Source: an uncultured Pseudomonadota bacterium | GTDB taxonomy: Bacteria > Pseudomonadota > Alphaproteobacteria > UBA9219 | Reading direction: 5' to 3' | Length of the DNA stretch: 52,054 nt | NCBI GenBank assembly: GCA_903920205.1 | Contig: CAIXLI010000175.1 | Span: forward strand, 1-52,054 | Part shown: positions 22,258 to 30,819 of the stretch, piece after piece | How positions within the stretch are numbered: the stretch's first letter is position 1 | How the letters are laid out: every line of letters begins with the position of its first letter | Made by a program: the position numbers and the translations under genes | The notes under the pieces: generated by a model | What the model was told of the DNA's origin: nothing | The model's database searches: none | The model's input: the letters and a program-made list of their open reading frames with translations, nothing else

Positions 22258-24096
22258 ATGGCCTCGACACTTCTTTTAACCGTTCAAGACGGCGTTATCC
22301 GTTTTGGCCAAAAGACGCTTTTTGAAGGGCTGTCTTTTAACATCCGTGACGGCGAGAAAGTCTGTCTGATCGGGCAGAATGGCGCGGGAAAAACCACGTT
22401 GATGAACATCATCACGGGGGCGCGGGAGCTGGACGAAGGCTTGCGCTGGCAATTGCAAGGCTCGACAACAGGCTATCTGCAACAGGAAATCATCCCGCAA
22501 GAAGGACAAACGGTACGCGACTTTATTTTTCAAGCGTTGAACAACCAAGACGGCAGCCACGATTACAAGATCGAACGCGTGGTCGAGCCTTTGGAGCTTT
22601 CGCTGGACGATAAAATGACGCATCTGTCGGGCGGGCAATTGCGCCGTGCGGCTTTAGCACGGGCCTTGGTTGAAGAGCCGGATATTCTGCTGCTCGACGA
22701 GCCGACGAACCATCTCGACCTCGACATTATCGAATGGCTGGAAGGCTATTTGAAAGCCTATCGGGGTGCTGTTGTTTGCATTAGCCATGACAAGGCGTTT
22801 CTAGCGAATGTTTCCGAAGAAGTCTTTTGGCTCGACCGAGGCAAATTGAAGGTGTGCCCACGCGGTTTCTCGTTCTTTGAAGAATGGGCAACGATGCTGT
22901 TAGAGCAGGAAGAGCGTGAATTGCACAACCGGCAGAAAGTCCTCGACCTCGAAGTCGAATGGGCGAGCCGTGGCGTCAAGGCGCGGCGCAAGCGCAATGT
23001 CCGCCGCGTCGAATTGATGAAGGCCGAGCGCGACAAGTTGCGCGTCGATAAAAACGCCCTGAGCCGCATGCTGGCGAAAATCGAGTTTACGCCGGAGGAA
23101 GCGGTCGAGGCCTCTTCCCGCATCGCCGCCGAATTTTATAACGTTCATAAATCCTATGTCGGGGATGAGGGCGAAAAAGTCATCCTGTCGAAATTCAATC
23201 TGCGCATTTTGCGCGGCGACCGTATCGGCATCATCGGCAAAAACGGCTCCGGCAAAACGAGTTTCCTGCGCATGCTGGTAGGCGAGATGAAGCCCGATAT
23301 GGGCAAGGTGAAGGTCGCCAAGGATTTGGCTTTCTCGTATTTCGACCAGAAACGCAAAGACTTGATCCCCGATCATTCGTTGCAGCGTATTTTGTGCCCG
23401 AATGGCAGCGATTATATCGAGGTGATGGGCAAGTCGCGCCATGTCTGCGGTTATTTGAAGGATTTTCTGTTCGACCCCAAAATGGTCGCACATCCCGTCA
23501 GCGTTTTGTCGGGAGGGCAGAAGAACCGCTTGATGCTGGCGAAAATTATGGCGAATCCGGGCGGCTTGTTGATCCTTGACGAACCGACCAACGATCTGGA
23601 TATGGATACGCTGGATATGTTGGAAGACATGCTGGCAAAATATACCGGCACTTTGCTGGTCGTGAGCCACGACCGCGATTTTCTCGACCAGACCGTGACC
23701 AAAATTTTGGCCTTTGAAGGCGATGGAAAGATCGACGCCGTGATCGGCGGCTATCAGGATTATCTCGTCAAACGCACGGGCAAAACAAAGCCGGAGGCCA
23801 TCGCCAAGGTCAAAGCCAAGAAACAGGAGCAAGCCGCCCTGCCCCGCGCCAAAAGCGGCGGCAAGCTGACTTACATCCAAGAATATGAACTGAAGACCTT
23901 GCCCGATAAAATTATCGCATTGGAAAAAGAAATCGCCTTTGTCGAAAACCAACTGAACGATCACGAACTTTATACCCGCGATGCCGCCTTGTTCGACAAG
24001 CTGACCCGCGATCTGGCGCATGCCAAAGCATCTCTGCATATCGCCGAAGAACGCTGGCTGGAACTGGACGAGTTGCGAGCGGAAGCGGAAGGATAG
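22258..24096 (+). CDS. uup: ABC-F ATPase, Uup-type
   Basis: This 612-residue soluble protein has two ATP-binding cassettes and no membrane part. In cassette 1 Walker A is GQNGAGKT, the signature is LSGGQLRRAALARA and Walker B is ILLLDEPTNHLD. In cassette 2 they are GKNGSGKT, LSGGQKNRLMLAKI and LLILDEPTNDLDMD. A charged linker lies between them, and a C-terminal coiled coil (about 540-610, LPDKIIALEKEIAFVENQLN) is typical of Uup, which acts on ribosomes or branched DNA. It lies 93 bases after rne on the same strand with no clear terminator between. The long minus-strand ORF 22900-24039 is its shadow. Confidence 0.92.
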   Translation: MASTLLLTVQDGVIRFGQKTLFEGLSFNIRDGEKVCLIGQNGAGKTTLMNIITGARELDEGLRWQLQGSTTGYLQQEIIPQEGQTVRDFIFQALNNQDGSHDYKIERVVEPLELSLDDKMTHLSGGQLRRAALARALVEEPDILLLDEPTNHLDLDIIEWLEGYLKAYRGAVVCISHDKAFLANVSEEVFWLDRGKLKVCPRGFSFFEEWATMLLEQEERELHNRQKVLDLEVEWASRGVKARRKRNVRRVELMKAERDKLRVDKNALSRMLAKIEFTPEEAVEASSRIAAEFYNVHKSYVGDEGEKVILSKFNLRILRGDRIGIIGKNGSGKTSFLRMLVGEMKPDMGKVKVAKDLAFSYFDQKRKDLIPDHSLQRILCPNGSDYIEVMGKSRHVCGYLKDFLFDPKMVAHPVSVLSGGQKNRLMLAKIMANPGGLLILDEPTNDLDMDTLDMLEDMLAKYTGTLLVVSHDRDFLDQTVTKILAFEGDGKIDAVIGGYQDYLVKRTGKTKPEAIAKVKAKKQEQAALPRAKSGGKLTYIQEYELKTLPDKIIALEKEIAFVENQLNDHELYTRDAALFDKLTRDLAHAKASLHIAEERWLELDELRAEAEG

Positions 24097-24217
24097 CCCC
24101 CTTTTATAGGGAATGAACGCGCCTTTCTATTCCGCGACAGGTCAATTATTATAACCGCCACTATGATAAGCAGATTGCACTGCTGCGCTTCACCGGATAT
24201 GGAAGGGTTAGCTTCCC

Positions 24218-24988
24218 TTGTTTAAACGCGCCCCCCTTCAGGAATCCGGCATCCTCGCCCTTGACGGCGAGCAGGTGGCCTTTTCTGTTTTCCGGTCGAA
24301 GCGGCGTAAGCGAACCATCGCCTTTAAAATGGAGCGCGACGGCAGTCTGCGGGTTCTTGCTCCCTTTTCAGCCAGCCTTTCTTCCGTCACCAAAATTCTG
24401 CACAAACGCGCGGCGTGGATTGCACGAGAACTGGCAGACCGCAAGCACGCGCTGCCGGAGAACGATTTTACCGACGGCGCTGTTTTCTCCTATCTTGGGC
24501 ACACCTACACCTTGCGGATTACGCAGGGCGGCGATGCCCCGCGTTCGTCCCTTCTTTCTCCGCGAGTCTTGCGCGTTCATGTGCCGGACGAAACTCTGTC
24601 GCAGGACAATCTTCAACAAGAAGTCCGGCTGGAAATCCTGCTGTGGCTGAAAAAGCGGGCAAAAGTTAAGTTTAAGAAGCGGCTGGATCTGTGGGCGGAA
24701 AGATTGGGCGTGCGCTATAAAAAGCTTATCGTCGCAGACCCTGAACGAAGATGGGGCAGTTGCAGCGTCGATAACATCATCCGTTTGAATTGGCGGCTGA
24801 TGATGGCGCCTTTGCCGATCCTCGATTATGTCGTGGCGCATGAATTGTGCCATGTCCGTCACAAAAATCACGCGCCGCGTTTCTGGAGTTTTTTGGCGCA
24901 GGCTATGCCGGACTGTCAGGCTCGGCGAAAAACGCTGAGGCGTCTTGAATGCGGGATCATAGGAAAAACACCGCGCAATCAAGCATAA
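24218..24988 (+). CDS. YgjP-like (DUF45) zinc metallopeptidase
   Basis: This 256-residue protein has an N-terminal strand-rich region (about 15-60; RSKRRKRTIAFKMERDGSLR), then a WGSCS motif (RRWGSCSVDNIIRLNWRLMM) and the zinc site YVVAHELCHVRHKNHAPRFW (HELCH with a third His downstream). This is the WLM/SprT-like M48-related fold called YgjP or DUF45, often associated with HsdR-type or DNA-protein crosslink repair contexts. The family substrate is unclear. The frame opens with TTG at 24218 without a strong ribosome site, and no in-frame ATG exists near it, so the exact start is uncertain. Confidence 0.85.
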   Translation: MFKRAPLQESGILALDGEQVAFSVFRSKRRKRTIAFKMERDGSLRVLAPFSASLSSVTKILHKRAAWIARELADRKHALPENDFTDGAVFSYLGHTYTLRITQGGDAPRSSLLSPRVLRVHVPDETLSQDNLQQEVRLEILLWLKKRAKVKFKKRLDLWAERLGVRYKKLIVADPERRWGSCSVDNIIRLNWRLMMAPLPILDYVVAHELCHVRHKNHAPRFWSFLAQAMPDCQARRKTLRRLECGIIGKTPRNQA

Positions 24989-25106
24989 AATTGCAGCACA
25001 GTCTGCAACAATAAAACCATTGTTTGCGCCCTAAACTATCGTTATGGGTAAGGGCTCGCATTACAATGCCCATTCATTTTGGTCGTTTAGTACCCGGACA
25101 CGCGCT

Positions 25107-26046
25107 ATGGCGATCATGTATCCTCAGCGGCTTTCAGACCGCATTCTTAACGATAGACAGTTAAAGGGCGAACGAGACACCTAATGAGTCTCTGAAAAAT
25201 TTGCCGGACGCGTTCGAGGTTTTCTATAACCGTTGCGTCAGAACGGGTCAGGGATCGAGAGCGTATAAACGTCGGATTGATTTTATTGTTTTGCATGAAA
25301 AATTTGGCCTCCTCGCTATAGAGGTCAAGGGCGGAAAAATTCGTGTCGGTCTCGACGGAGACTTTGAACAGTATCACCCCAATAAGAAAAGGTGGACGTC
25401 GATTGCCCCCTACGCTCAAGTAGAAAAGGCGGCCATCGAATTGATTACAGATTGCAAGGCAGACGGGGTCACTTATTGGATTCCCGCTGACGTCTGTGTG
25501 ATTTTCCCCAACACTCTTCGCCGCGATATTACCGATACGCCGCAAACCTTGCCGGATGGAACCTTGTGCGCGGACGACCTTTCTTCCCTAGCCGTCCTTG
25601 TACCAACCCTTTTTTCCAAATCAGCCAAGGGTCAAGCATGGGATCGAGACGCGTTTTTGGATATGCGGCGGCGGCTGCAAAATATGCCTGAAGCGACAAT
25701 GCCGGAATCGGCTATACCTAAAGCCACAAAGAACGAAAAACTGCTGCGCGAAAAAGACGAAGCAAGAAAACCCTTTTTATATGTGCCCCCCAAAAGAGAG
25801 ATTCCTCAGGAAGACGCCTATGACTTCACAACGGCGACCTGTTCACACTATGACGCTGTCGATTCATATGATTTTTTAGTGACCTCGCCGACCCCTTCTT
25901 TACCGCCTCCTTCCGTGACATTAAAAGGATGGCAAATTGCGGTTGCCGTGATGATAGGCCTTGCAGCAACTCTTGTTTTTGCATGGATATTTATGCATCC
26001 CTTTGTGCAGCATGTTTTTTCCTCCATCGGGAAAAGAAGCCTATAA
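25107..26046 (+). pseudogene. NERD-domain membrane protein gene with a +1 frameshift near the start
   Basis: The first 25 codons from ATG 25107 read MAIMYPQRLSDRILNDRQLK GERDT in pieces typical of NERD proteins, then hit TAA at 25182. The frame that continues (ORF 25201-26046) reads LPDAFEVFYNRCV and IDFIVLHEKFGLLAIEVKGG, the nuclease-related domain core with Asp and Glu-x-Lys. Removing one A at 25183-25184 would join them as ...GERDTYESLKNLPDAF. The C-terminal part has a Pro/Ser linker and one membrane helix (about residues 245-268 of the ORF). It is a true frameshift, programmed shift or assembly error. No ribosome site or start supports the ORF-track start at 25201. Confidence 0.8.
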
Positions 26047-26177
26047 GAAAGAAAGGGATTTTTGCCTGCACTCGAATCTCTTTTGTTTGCCCTTAGTCCC
26101 ACAAGCAGTCTATAATTTTACTCCGCGCCAACAGTGCGGGATATTTTCTGCCTAAAAACAACCATCAAGAGGCCCTT

Positions 26178-26363
26178 ATGTCTGTCATCTTGAAACGCAG
26201 GACAAGCTCGTTCGGCACGTCTTTTGTAAAATTCGGCCTTGGTTATGGCGCGGTTGCGGCGATGATCTTGTCCTATAGCGTCAATAAATCTATCCTATGG
26301 ATGCTAATCGACGGCTGGTTCAGCTGGTTGTATGTCATTTTTTTCGCGCTTTTCAGAGCCTGA
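26178..26363 (+). CDS. small membrane protein upstream of ccmD
   Basis: This 61-residue protein has a basic N-terminus (MSVILKRRTSSFGTS) and two hydrophobic segments, the second rich in Trp and Phe (WMLIDGWFSWLYVIFFALF). I do not recognise the family. AGAGGCCC precedes the ATG. It lies 22 bases upstream of ccmD on the same strand and may be co-transcribed with the cytochrome c maturation genes, which could hint at a membrane role there. That link is inference. Confidence 0.55.
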   Translation: MSVILKRRTSSFGTSFVKFGLGYGAVAAMILSYSVNKSILWMLIDGWFSWLYVIFFALFRA

Positions 26364-26385
26364 GTAAAAGATTATAAGCTTCCCC

Positions 26386-26550
26386 ATGCCTTCTTGGATC
26401 AACGCTCCTCATGCCGATTATGTGCTGGCGGCTTATACCGCAGCCGCTCTTGCCCTTATCGGGCTTGCGGTTTCCTCGTGGCGTGAGCAAAGAAAACGCG
26501 CGAAGGAATGGGCGGAACTTTCCCGCACGCGCACCGATGATGCTTCATGA
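26386..26550 (+). CDS. ccmD: haem exporter protein D
   Basis: This 54-residue protein is missed by the ORF track. It reads MPSWINAPHADYVLAAYTAA, a hydrophobic helix, then a basic cytoplasmic tail (SSWREQRKRAKEWAELS). The pattern (short periplasmic start with His-Ala-x-Tyr-Val, one helix, basic tail) is typical of CcmD, which releases holo-CcmE from the CcmABC complex in System I cytochrome c biogenesis. Its stop overlaps the ccmE start by four bases (ATGA), which supports the assignment. Confidence 0.88.
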   Translation: MPSWINAPHADYVLAAYTAAALALIGLAVSSWREQRKRAKEWAELSRTRTDDAS

Positions 26551-26999
26551 CACGCAAAAGCGCCCGAATAATTATGGTGTTGCTGATCTTGCTGGGCGCG
26601 GGCGCGGCGGCGGCCTTGGTCGTGACGGCCTTGGGGCAGAATGTTTCCTATTTCCGCACGCCCACGGAGATCGCCTCCGGCGTTTATCCTGAAAAGATTA
26701 ATGGTCGTGGCATTCGCTTGGGCGGTTTGGTCGAAAAAGGAAGCATCCTTCGTCAAGGCAGCGCACTTTCGTTCAAGGTTACCGATCTGAAAACGACCCT
26801 TCCCGTCCATTACGAAGGCATCGCGCCCGATCTTTTCCGCGAAGAACAAGGCGTGATCGCCGAGGGCAAGATGGACGATGCGGGCGTATTTCAGGCGGCG
26901 GTTTTGCTGGCCAAGCATGACGAAAAATACATGCCGCCCGAAATCGCCAAGGAATTGAAGGCCGCAGGTCATCCGCAAGAGCCGCCGGAAACAAAATGA
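26547..26999 (+). CDS. ccmE: cytochrome c-type haem chaperone
   Basis: This 150-residue protein has an N-terminal membrane anchor (about 8-30) and a periplasmic beta-barrel domain. The covalent haem-binding His is in LAKHDEKYMPPE, equal to His130 of the Escherichia coli protein, and the following Tyr is kept. CcmE carries haem from CcmABC to CcmF for attachment to apocytochrome c. Start and stop overlap ccmD and ccmG by four bases each, so the three genes are translationally coupled. Confidence 0.95.
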   Translation: MTRKSARIIMVLLILLGAGAAAALVVTALGQNVSYFRTPTEIASGVYPEKINGRGIRLGGLVEKGSILRQGSALSFKVTDLKTTLPVHYEGIAPDLFREEQGVIAEGKMDDAGVFQAAVLLAKHDEKYMPPEIAKELKAAGHPQEPPETK

Positions 27000-27541
27000 A
27001 TCAAGAAATACGAAAAGCGGCCCCGGCGCTGATGATCTTCGGACTGCTGATTCTGATTCTGCTTATCGGCGTTCACCACCCGAAAGTGAACGAGTCCGTC
27101 AAATACGCGCGGTATGTCGGCGATGCCGCACCTGCGACCGCTTTGCCTGTTTTACAAGGAGGCGGCGCACGGTTCACGACGGCTTCATGGCGGGGACGCC
27201 CCTATATGATTCACTTTTTTGCTAGTTGGTGCGCCGATTGCCGCGCCGAGCATGAAGAAATCATGACTCTCGCGGCTTTGCATCTGCCGATCATCGGCGT
27301 GGCATTCAAGGACAAAGCCGATAAAGTCGCCGCCTATCTCGACCGCAACGGGAATCCTTTCGCTGCCGTCGCGATGGACAACGAAGGTCGCGCCGGAACC
27401 GCGTGGGGGCTTAGGGGTATACCTGAAACCTTTATCATCGACGCTTCCGGGGTCATTCGCTGGCACCACAGGGGCATTTTGCTTGATGCCGTTGTTAGAG
27501 AATCCCTGATGCCCGCGCTGGAATCCGTCCTGCATGAGTGA
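26996..27541 (+). CDS. ccmG: thiol-disulfide oxidoreductase for cytochrome c maturation (DsbE)
   Basis: This 181-residue membrane-anchored thioredoxin-fold protein has a hydrophobic anchor (about 10-27) and the active site FASWCADCRAEH (CADC rather than the common CxPC), followed by the cis-Pro segment GIPETFIID. CcmG keeps apocytochrome c cysteines reduced for haem ligation. It directly follows ccmE with a four-base overlap; ccmF, which usually separates them, is absent here, as are ccmA, B, C and H. A weak AT-rich hairpin (GTGTTTTT/AAAAACAC) follows the gene at 27563-27584. Confidence 0.9.
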   Translation: MNQEIRKAAPALMIFGLLILILLIGVHHPKVNESVKYARYVGDAAPATALPVLQGGGARFTTASWRGRPYMIHFFASWCADCRAEHEEIMTLAALHLPIIGVAFKDKADKVAAYLDRNGNPFAAVAMDNEGRAGTAWGLRGIPETFIIDASGVIRWHHRGILLDAVVRESLMPALESVLHE

Positions 27542-27759
27542 GCCCTGAAAGGCCGCCCAAGCGTGTTTTTCGTTCTAAAAACACTTCGATTGTTGTCATA
27601 AGAGCCACAAAAACACGAAAAATAGGTAGTTTCTGCCCTGATTTTGGCTAACCCACTGTTTTTTCGTGCAAAAAGTTAGAGGCTGTGTTACTCGTTTCGA
27701 TCACCGGACGATTATTCCGTTGCTCGTAAAGAGGGTTCGAACGCAGAAGGAGAGGCTTG

Positions 27760-28521
27760 ATGACGGCTCGCAAAAAAAAGGCTCCGCTTAAAAAACCCGT
27801 GACGCAAAAAAAGCCGGCGGCCAAAAAACATGCTCCCGCCAAGGCGAAGAAAAGCCCGTCCTTGTCGCTTCTGAAATTTCCGCGCCCCAGTCTGGTTTCA
27901 CAGCTTGCCGGTGGCGGCGAACGCCTTAACCCTCGGGTTCAAGCCGCGCTCGATAAAAGCGAAATAGCCGAAGTTCTGGCCAACTTCGCGCGCAGCATCG
28001 ACCGTATAGACGAAAATTTGTTGCGTTCAATCCTCCATCACGACGCCACGCTCGACCTCGGTCCCGGCGTTTTTCAGGGTACAGGCAGCGACTATGTACG
28101 TTGGGTTATGGGCGTTGTGCAGGGCATTCGCTCCTCGCACCACCTTATTGGGACAATTCGCATCGAGCTTGAAGGCGATACTGCCTTGGTCGAATCCTAC
28201 TTTCAAGCCCATATCCGCATCGAAAAGCCCATAGGCCGCGAGGATGTCTTCCTCGGCGGACGCAATCTCGACCGTTTTGAGCGGCGTCCTTCGGGCGCGG
28301 CGGGCGTCTGGAAGATCGTGCATCGCAAACCAATCCTCGATTGGGCGCGGACGGAAGCGGCATCGGATATCTTTTATCACCAAAATCCCGATGCTTTGTG
28401 GAGCGCGCGCACCAAGACGGATGCGTCTTATCACATGGCCCAATTCCCCGGCACGCAAACGGGAGGCAAGCTGCCCGCCTTTTTGGGACGGCATTACGAG
28501 AGCAAGAGCGTTAAGTTTTGA
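27760..28521 (+). CDS. SnoaL-like/NTF2-fold protein with Lys/Ala/Pro-rich N-terminal tail
   Basis: This 253-residue protein has an N-terminal tail of about 35 residues made of Lys, Ala and Pro (TARKKKAPLKKP, then KKHAPAKAKKSP), like bacterial histone H1 tails. A SnoaL_4/NTF2-like domain follows (about 70-200): EVLANFARSIDRIDENLLRS, then HHDATLDLGPG, SSHHLIGTIRIELEGDTALV and VWKIVHRKPILDW. NTF2-fold enzymes are typically dehydratases or isomerases, or non-catalytic binders. The lysine tail suggests nucleic-acid or polyanion binding. AAGGAGAGGC precedes the ATG at 27760. No operon partner is obvious. Confidence 0.75.
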   Translation: MTARKKKAPLKKPVTQKKPAAKKHAPAKAKKSPSLSLLKFPRPSLVSQLAGGGERLNPRVQAALDKSEIAEVLANFARSIDRIDENLLRSILHHDATLDLGPGVFQGTGSDYVRWVMGVVQGIRSSHHLIGTIRIELEGDTALVESYFQAHIRIEKPIGREDVFLGGRNLDRFERRPSGAAGVWKIVHRKPILDWARTEAASDIFYHQNPDALWSARTKTDASYHMAQFPGTQTGGKLPAFLGRHYESKSVKF

Positions 28522-28648
28522 TGGCGATGCAAAACGGACGGAGACTCTCCCACGAATAATGAACGTCGAGCCGTCGATTATTAAGCGTTTCTTAAGCCAA
28601 ACAGTCGCTTTATATCACGGATTCATTATGCCCTTAAGGGAGAGCATC

Positions 28649-29698
28649 ATGCACCTCAAAAAAGTTGCGATCTCGTGCGGCATCCTTTGCGTTCTTGCCA
28701 GCACCTCTTGGGCGGACGGCATCAATTCAGCAAACAACGCCGATCTCCCTATCGGGGCTGGCTCATCATCCTTTATGTGGGTTGGTGGCGGCAGCGGCGC
28801 TTTAAACACAGCTCTTGGCAAAATCAATTTTGGCACGACAAAAACAAGCCCGACCGCATGGATCAACACCACGTTAGGGACGGCAAGCTTTTCAGGCAAT
28901 GTGGCCGTCCAAACGCTAACAGCCTCCGGCAATGCGACAGTCCAAAGCTTAACGTCCTCCGGCAATGTGACCGCCGCGAATGTGACCGTTACTTCCCCCT
29001 CAAGCGCGACCATAACATCGGCGACGGTGAATACGGCGAATGCTCTTGCTAGCCTGTCTTGTCCTGCTGGCTATGAAGCCCTCACGAAATTCTCGAACGG
29101 ATCATTTGGCTGCATAGCCGTTACCGATATCGTTAATGTTGGCACGGTTACCGTTCCGTCTTGCCCCGCGAGCCAAATGCTTTATTTTACAGGGGCTGGG
29201 TTTTCATGCATTGCAGCTGCGCCCGGACCTCAGGGGCCCACAGGGGCTACCGGCCCGCAGGGTCCCCAAGGCCCTCAAGGACCACAAGGACCACAAGGGC
29301 TTACGGGAGCAACGGGGATACCAAGCGGTGCCGTCATGGCGTTTAATTTGGGTTCATGCCCTAGTGGCTGGGTTGCCTTCGGATCGGCCAACGGCAGAAC
29401 CATCATTGGCACAGGTAATTCGGGAGCACCAGGAGCGACATCCCACTCAGCTGGCCAAACAGGCGGCGAAGAAACGCATACTCTTAGCGTAGCCGAAATG
29501 CCGTCACACGCCCATAGTCCTTCCGATGGGACGTTCTTCATGTCCGGAACTTATAACGACGGCCCGTGGTATACTGGCAGCGCCAGTGGGCTTAATGGGG
29601 ATCACCGCAACAACCCCAACACAACCTATACCGGCGGCAGCGGAGCCCACAACACGATGCCCCCCTATATCGCTTTGCTTTACTGCCAAAAATCCTAA
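28649..29698 (+). CDS. secreted collagen-like protein with phage-tail-collar C-terminus
   Basis: This 349-residue protein has a signal peptide (about 1-24, ending SWADG), a Ser/Thr/Ala-rich repetitive region (about 60-140; SGNVTAANVTV-type units that look like beta-helix), and a short Gly-X-Y stretch of about 15 triplets (GPQGPTGATGPQGPQGPQ). It ends in a C-terminal domain like phage tail collar/microcystin-dependent proteins (SGAVMAFNLGSCPSGWVAFG, GGEETHTLSVAEMPSHAH, NTMPPYIALLYCQK). It looks like an exported fibre rather than part of a phage, because no phage genes are nearby. AGGGAGAGC precedes the ATG; the ORF-track start at 28244 overlaps the previous gene and is wrong. Confidence 0.8.
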   Translation: MHLKKVAISCGILCVLASTSWADGINSANNADLPIGAGSSSFMWVGGGSGALNTALGKINFGTTKTSPTAWINTTLGTASFSGNVAVQTLTASGNATVQSLTSSGNVTAANVTVTSPSSATITSATVNTANALASLSCPAGYEALTKFSNGSFGCIAVTDIVNVGTVTVPSCPASQMLYFTGAGFSCIAAAPGPQGPTGATGPQGPQGPQGPQGPQGLTGATGIPSGAVMAFNLGSCPSGWVAFGSANGRTIIGTGNSGAPGATSHSAGQTGGEETHTLSVAEMPSHAHSPSDGTFFMSGTYNDGPWYTGSASGLNGDHRNNPNTTYTGGSGAHNTMPPYIALLYCQKS

Positions 29699-29718
29699 AA
29701 ACGAAGGCATAGGATTCC

Positions 29719-29752
29719 CAACGGCTCCCTGAAAATTCTCAGGGAGCCGTTG
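29719..29752. terminator. strong stem-loop after the collagen/collar gene
   Basis: A perfect 14-base-pair stem (CAACGGCTCCCTGA / TCAGGGAGCCGTTG) with a 6-base loop lies 20 bases after the stop codon. There is no T tract after it on the plus strand, so it may be a 3' stability element or a weak terminator. Confidence 0.6.
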
Positions 29753-30019
29753 CCATAACAGCATAAATCCTAAGCTTGCGCCGTGCAAAGACGGGACAAA
29801 CCCGTTCTTTTTCAAGCCCTTACCCTAAAAAATGCGGGGGAAGCGCATAAAAGGATGGAATCCGGCGCGTATTTCGGTAAAATGGCGCTTGAGGCTTCCT
29901 TATCCGAAGCTTTAACCGATCCTCACAAGATGCTCGCGGATCGTTCGGTCGCCCCGTCGCGTCCGGCAAGAGCACGTTTTTTTGTTTGCCCGATTCTGTT
30001 CGTTTTTAGGAGAAGACCG
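29753..30019. other. gene-free leader region of the trcR-like gene
   Basis: The ORF track reads through these 267 bases in frame with the DUF1013 gene, but there is no ribosome site and the composition is not protein-like. I see no confident promoter pair. It is presumably promoter and leader of the regulator gene. Confidence 0.5.
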
Positions 30020-30673
30020 ATGGCCCTGCCCCTTATGCCCAAAGCGACCGCCGTATGGCTGGTTGAAAACACCACGCTGACTTTCGACCAAATCGCGGAA
30101 TTCTGCGGTCTGCACAAGTTGGAAGTACAGGCTATCGCCGACGGCGAAGTCGCGGTGAGCATCGTCGGTCTTGACCCCGTGTTTAACGGTCAATTGTCGC
30201 AGGACGAAATCAAACGTTGCGAAGCCGATCCGCGCGGTCGCCTCAAGATGACAAAAAGCGACCTGCCGCAACCCGTCATGCGCACCAAAGGCGCGCGTTA
30301 CACGCCGGTTTCCAAGCGCGGAGAAAAGCCGGACGCGATCGCGTATCTGGTCAAGAATTACCCTGACTTGCTGGACGCGCAAATTGCGCGCTTGCTGGGC
30401 ACGACCAAGGAAACAATCGCCAAGGTGCGCGACCGTTCACACTGGAACACCTCGAACATCAAGCCGCAAAATCCTGTCTTGCTGGGACTGTGCAAACAGG
30501 CCGATTTGGAAGCCGCTGCCAAACGCGCAGAGCGCCGCGTGATCCGTGAACGCGGGCCGCAACCCAAAGCGCCTAAGCCAAGCGCCGACGACGGCTTCAT
30601 TCACACGCCCAGCAGTCAACAAGATGAACAGCCCGAAATCGACCACGACGCGATGATCAGAAGCCTAGGGTAA
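30020..30673 (+). CDS. trcR: DUF1013 cell-cycle transcriptional regulator (TrcR-like)
   Basis: This 217-residue soluble protein starts MALPLMPKATAVWLVENTTL and continues with TFDQIAEFCGLHKLEVQAIA and VGLDPVFNGQLSQDEIKRCE, the conserved DUF1013 core confined largely to alphaproteobacteria. The N-terminus resembles a helix-turn-helix, as does DAQIARLLGTTKETIAKVRD in the middle. The Caulobacter and relatives' protein is known as TrcR, a DNA-binding regulator linked to cell-cycle transcription. The C-terminal 50 residues are charged and probably disordered. AGGAGAAGACCG precedes the ATG, and I discard the upstream extension. The gene stands alone. Confidence 0.85.
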   Translation: MALPLMPKATAVWLVENTTLTFDQIAEFCGLHKLEVQAIADGEVAVSIVGLDPVFNGQLSQDEIKRCEADPRGRLKMTKSDLPQPVMRTKGARYTPVSKRGEKPDAIAYLVKNYPDLLDAQIARLLGTTKETIAKVRDRSHWNTSNIKPQNPVLLGLCKQADLEAAAKRAERRVIRERGPQPKAPKPSADDGFIHTPSSQQDEQPEIDHDAMIRSLG

Positions 30674-30680
30674 TAGGGGC

Positions 30681-30714
30681 CTTCCTCGCGTAGAGGGATA
30701 AGGGCGCGGGGAAG
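30681..30714 (+). terminator. stem-loop after the trcR-like gene
   Basis: A 10-base-pair stem with one G-T pair (CTTCCTCGCG 30681-30690 with CGCGGGGAAG 30705-30714) lies seven bases after the stop. It lacks a good T tract. Confidence 0.5.
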
Positions 30715-30819
30715 CTTGTCGACGTATTTTGGAAATGTCGGCAAAGCCCAAAAACCCTATTTAATACCGTCGCGTTCTGTTCTACCCTGCGGGAACGATT
30801 CAGCTTGTGGAGTTCCGTC

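Noticed and set aside
22900-24039. 379-residue minus-strand ORF
   Set aside because: It is entirely antisense to uup, whose two ATP-binding cassettes are unambiguous.
28649-29698. Prophage, suggested by the tail-collar domain
   Set aside because: No capsid, terminase, integrase or other tail genes are nearby, and the protein has a Sec signal peptide.
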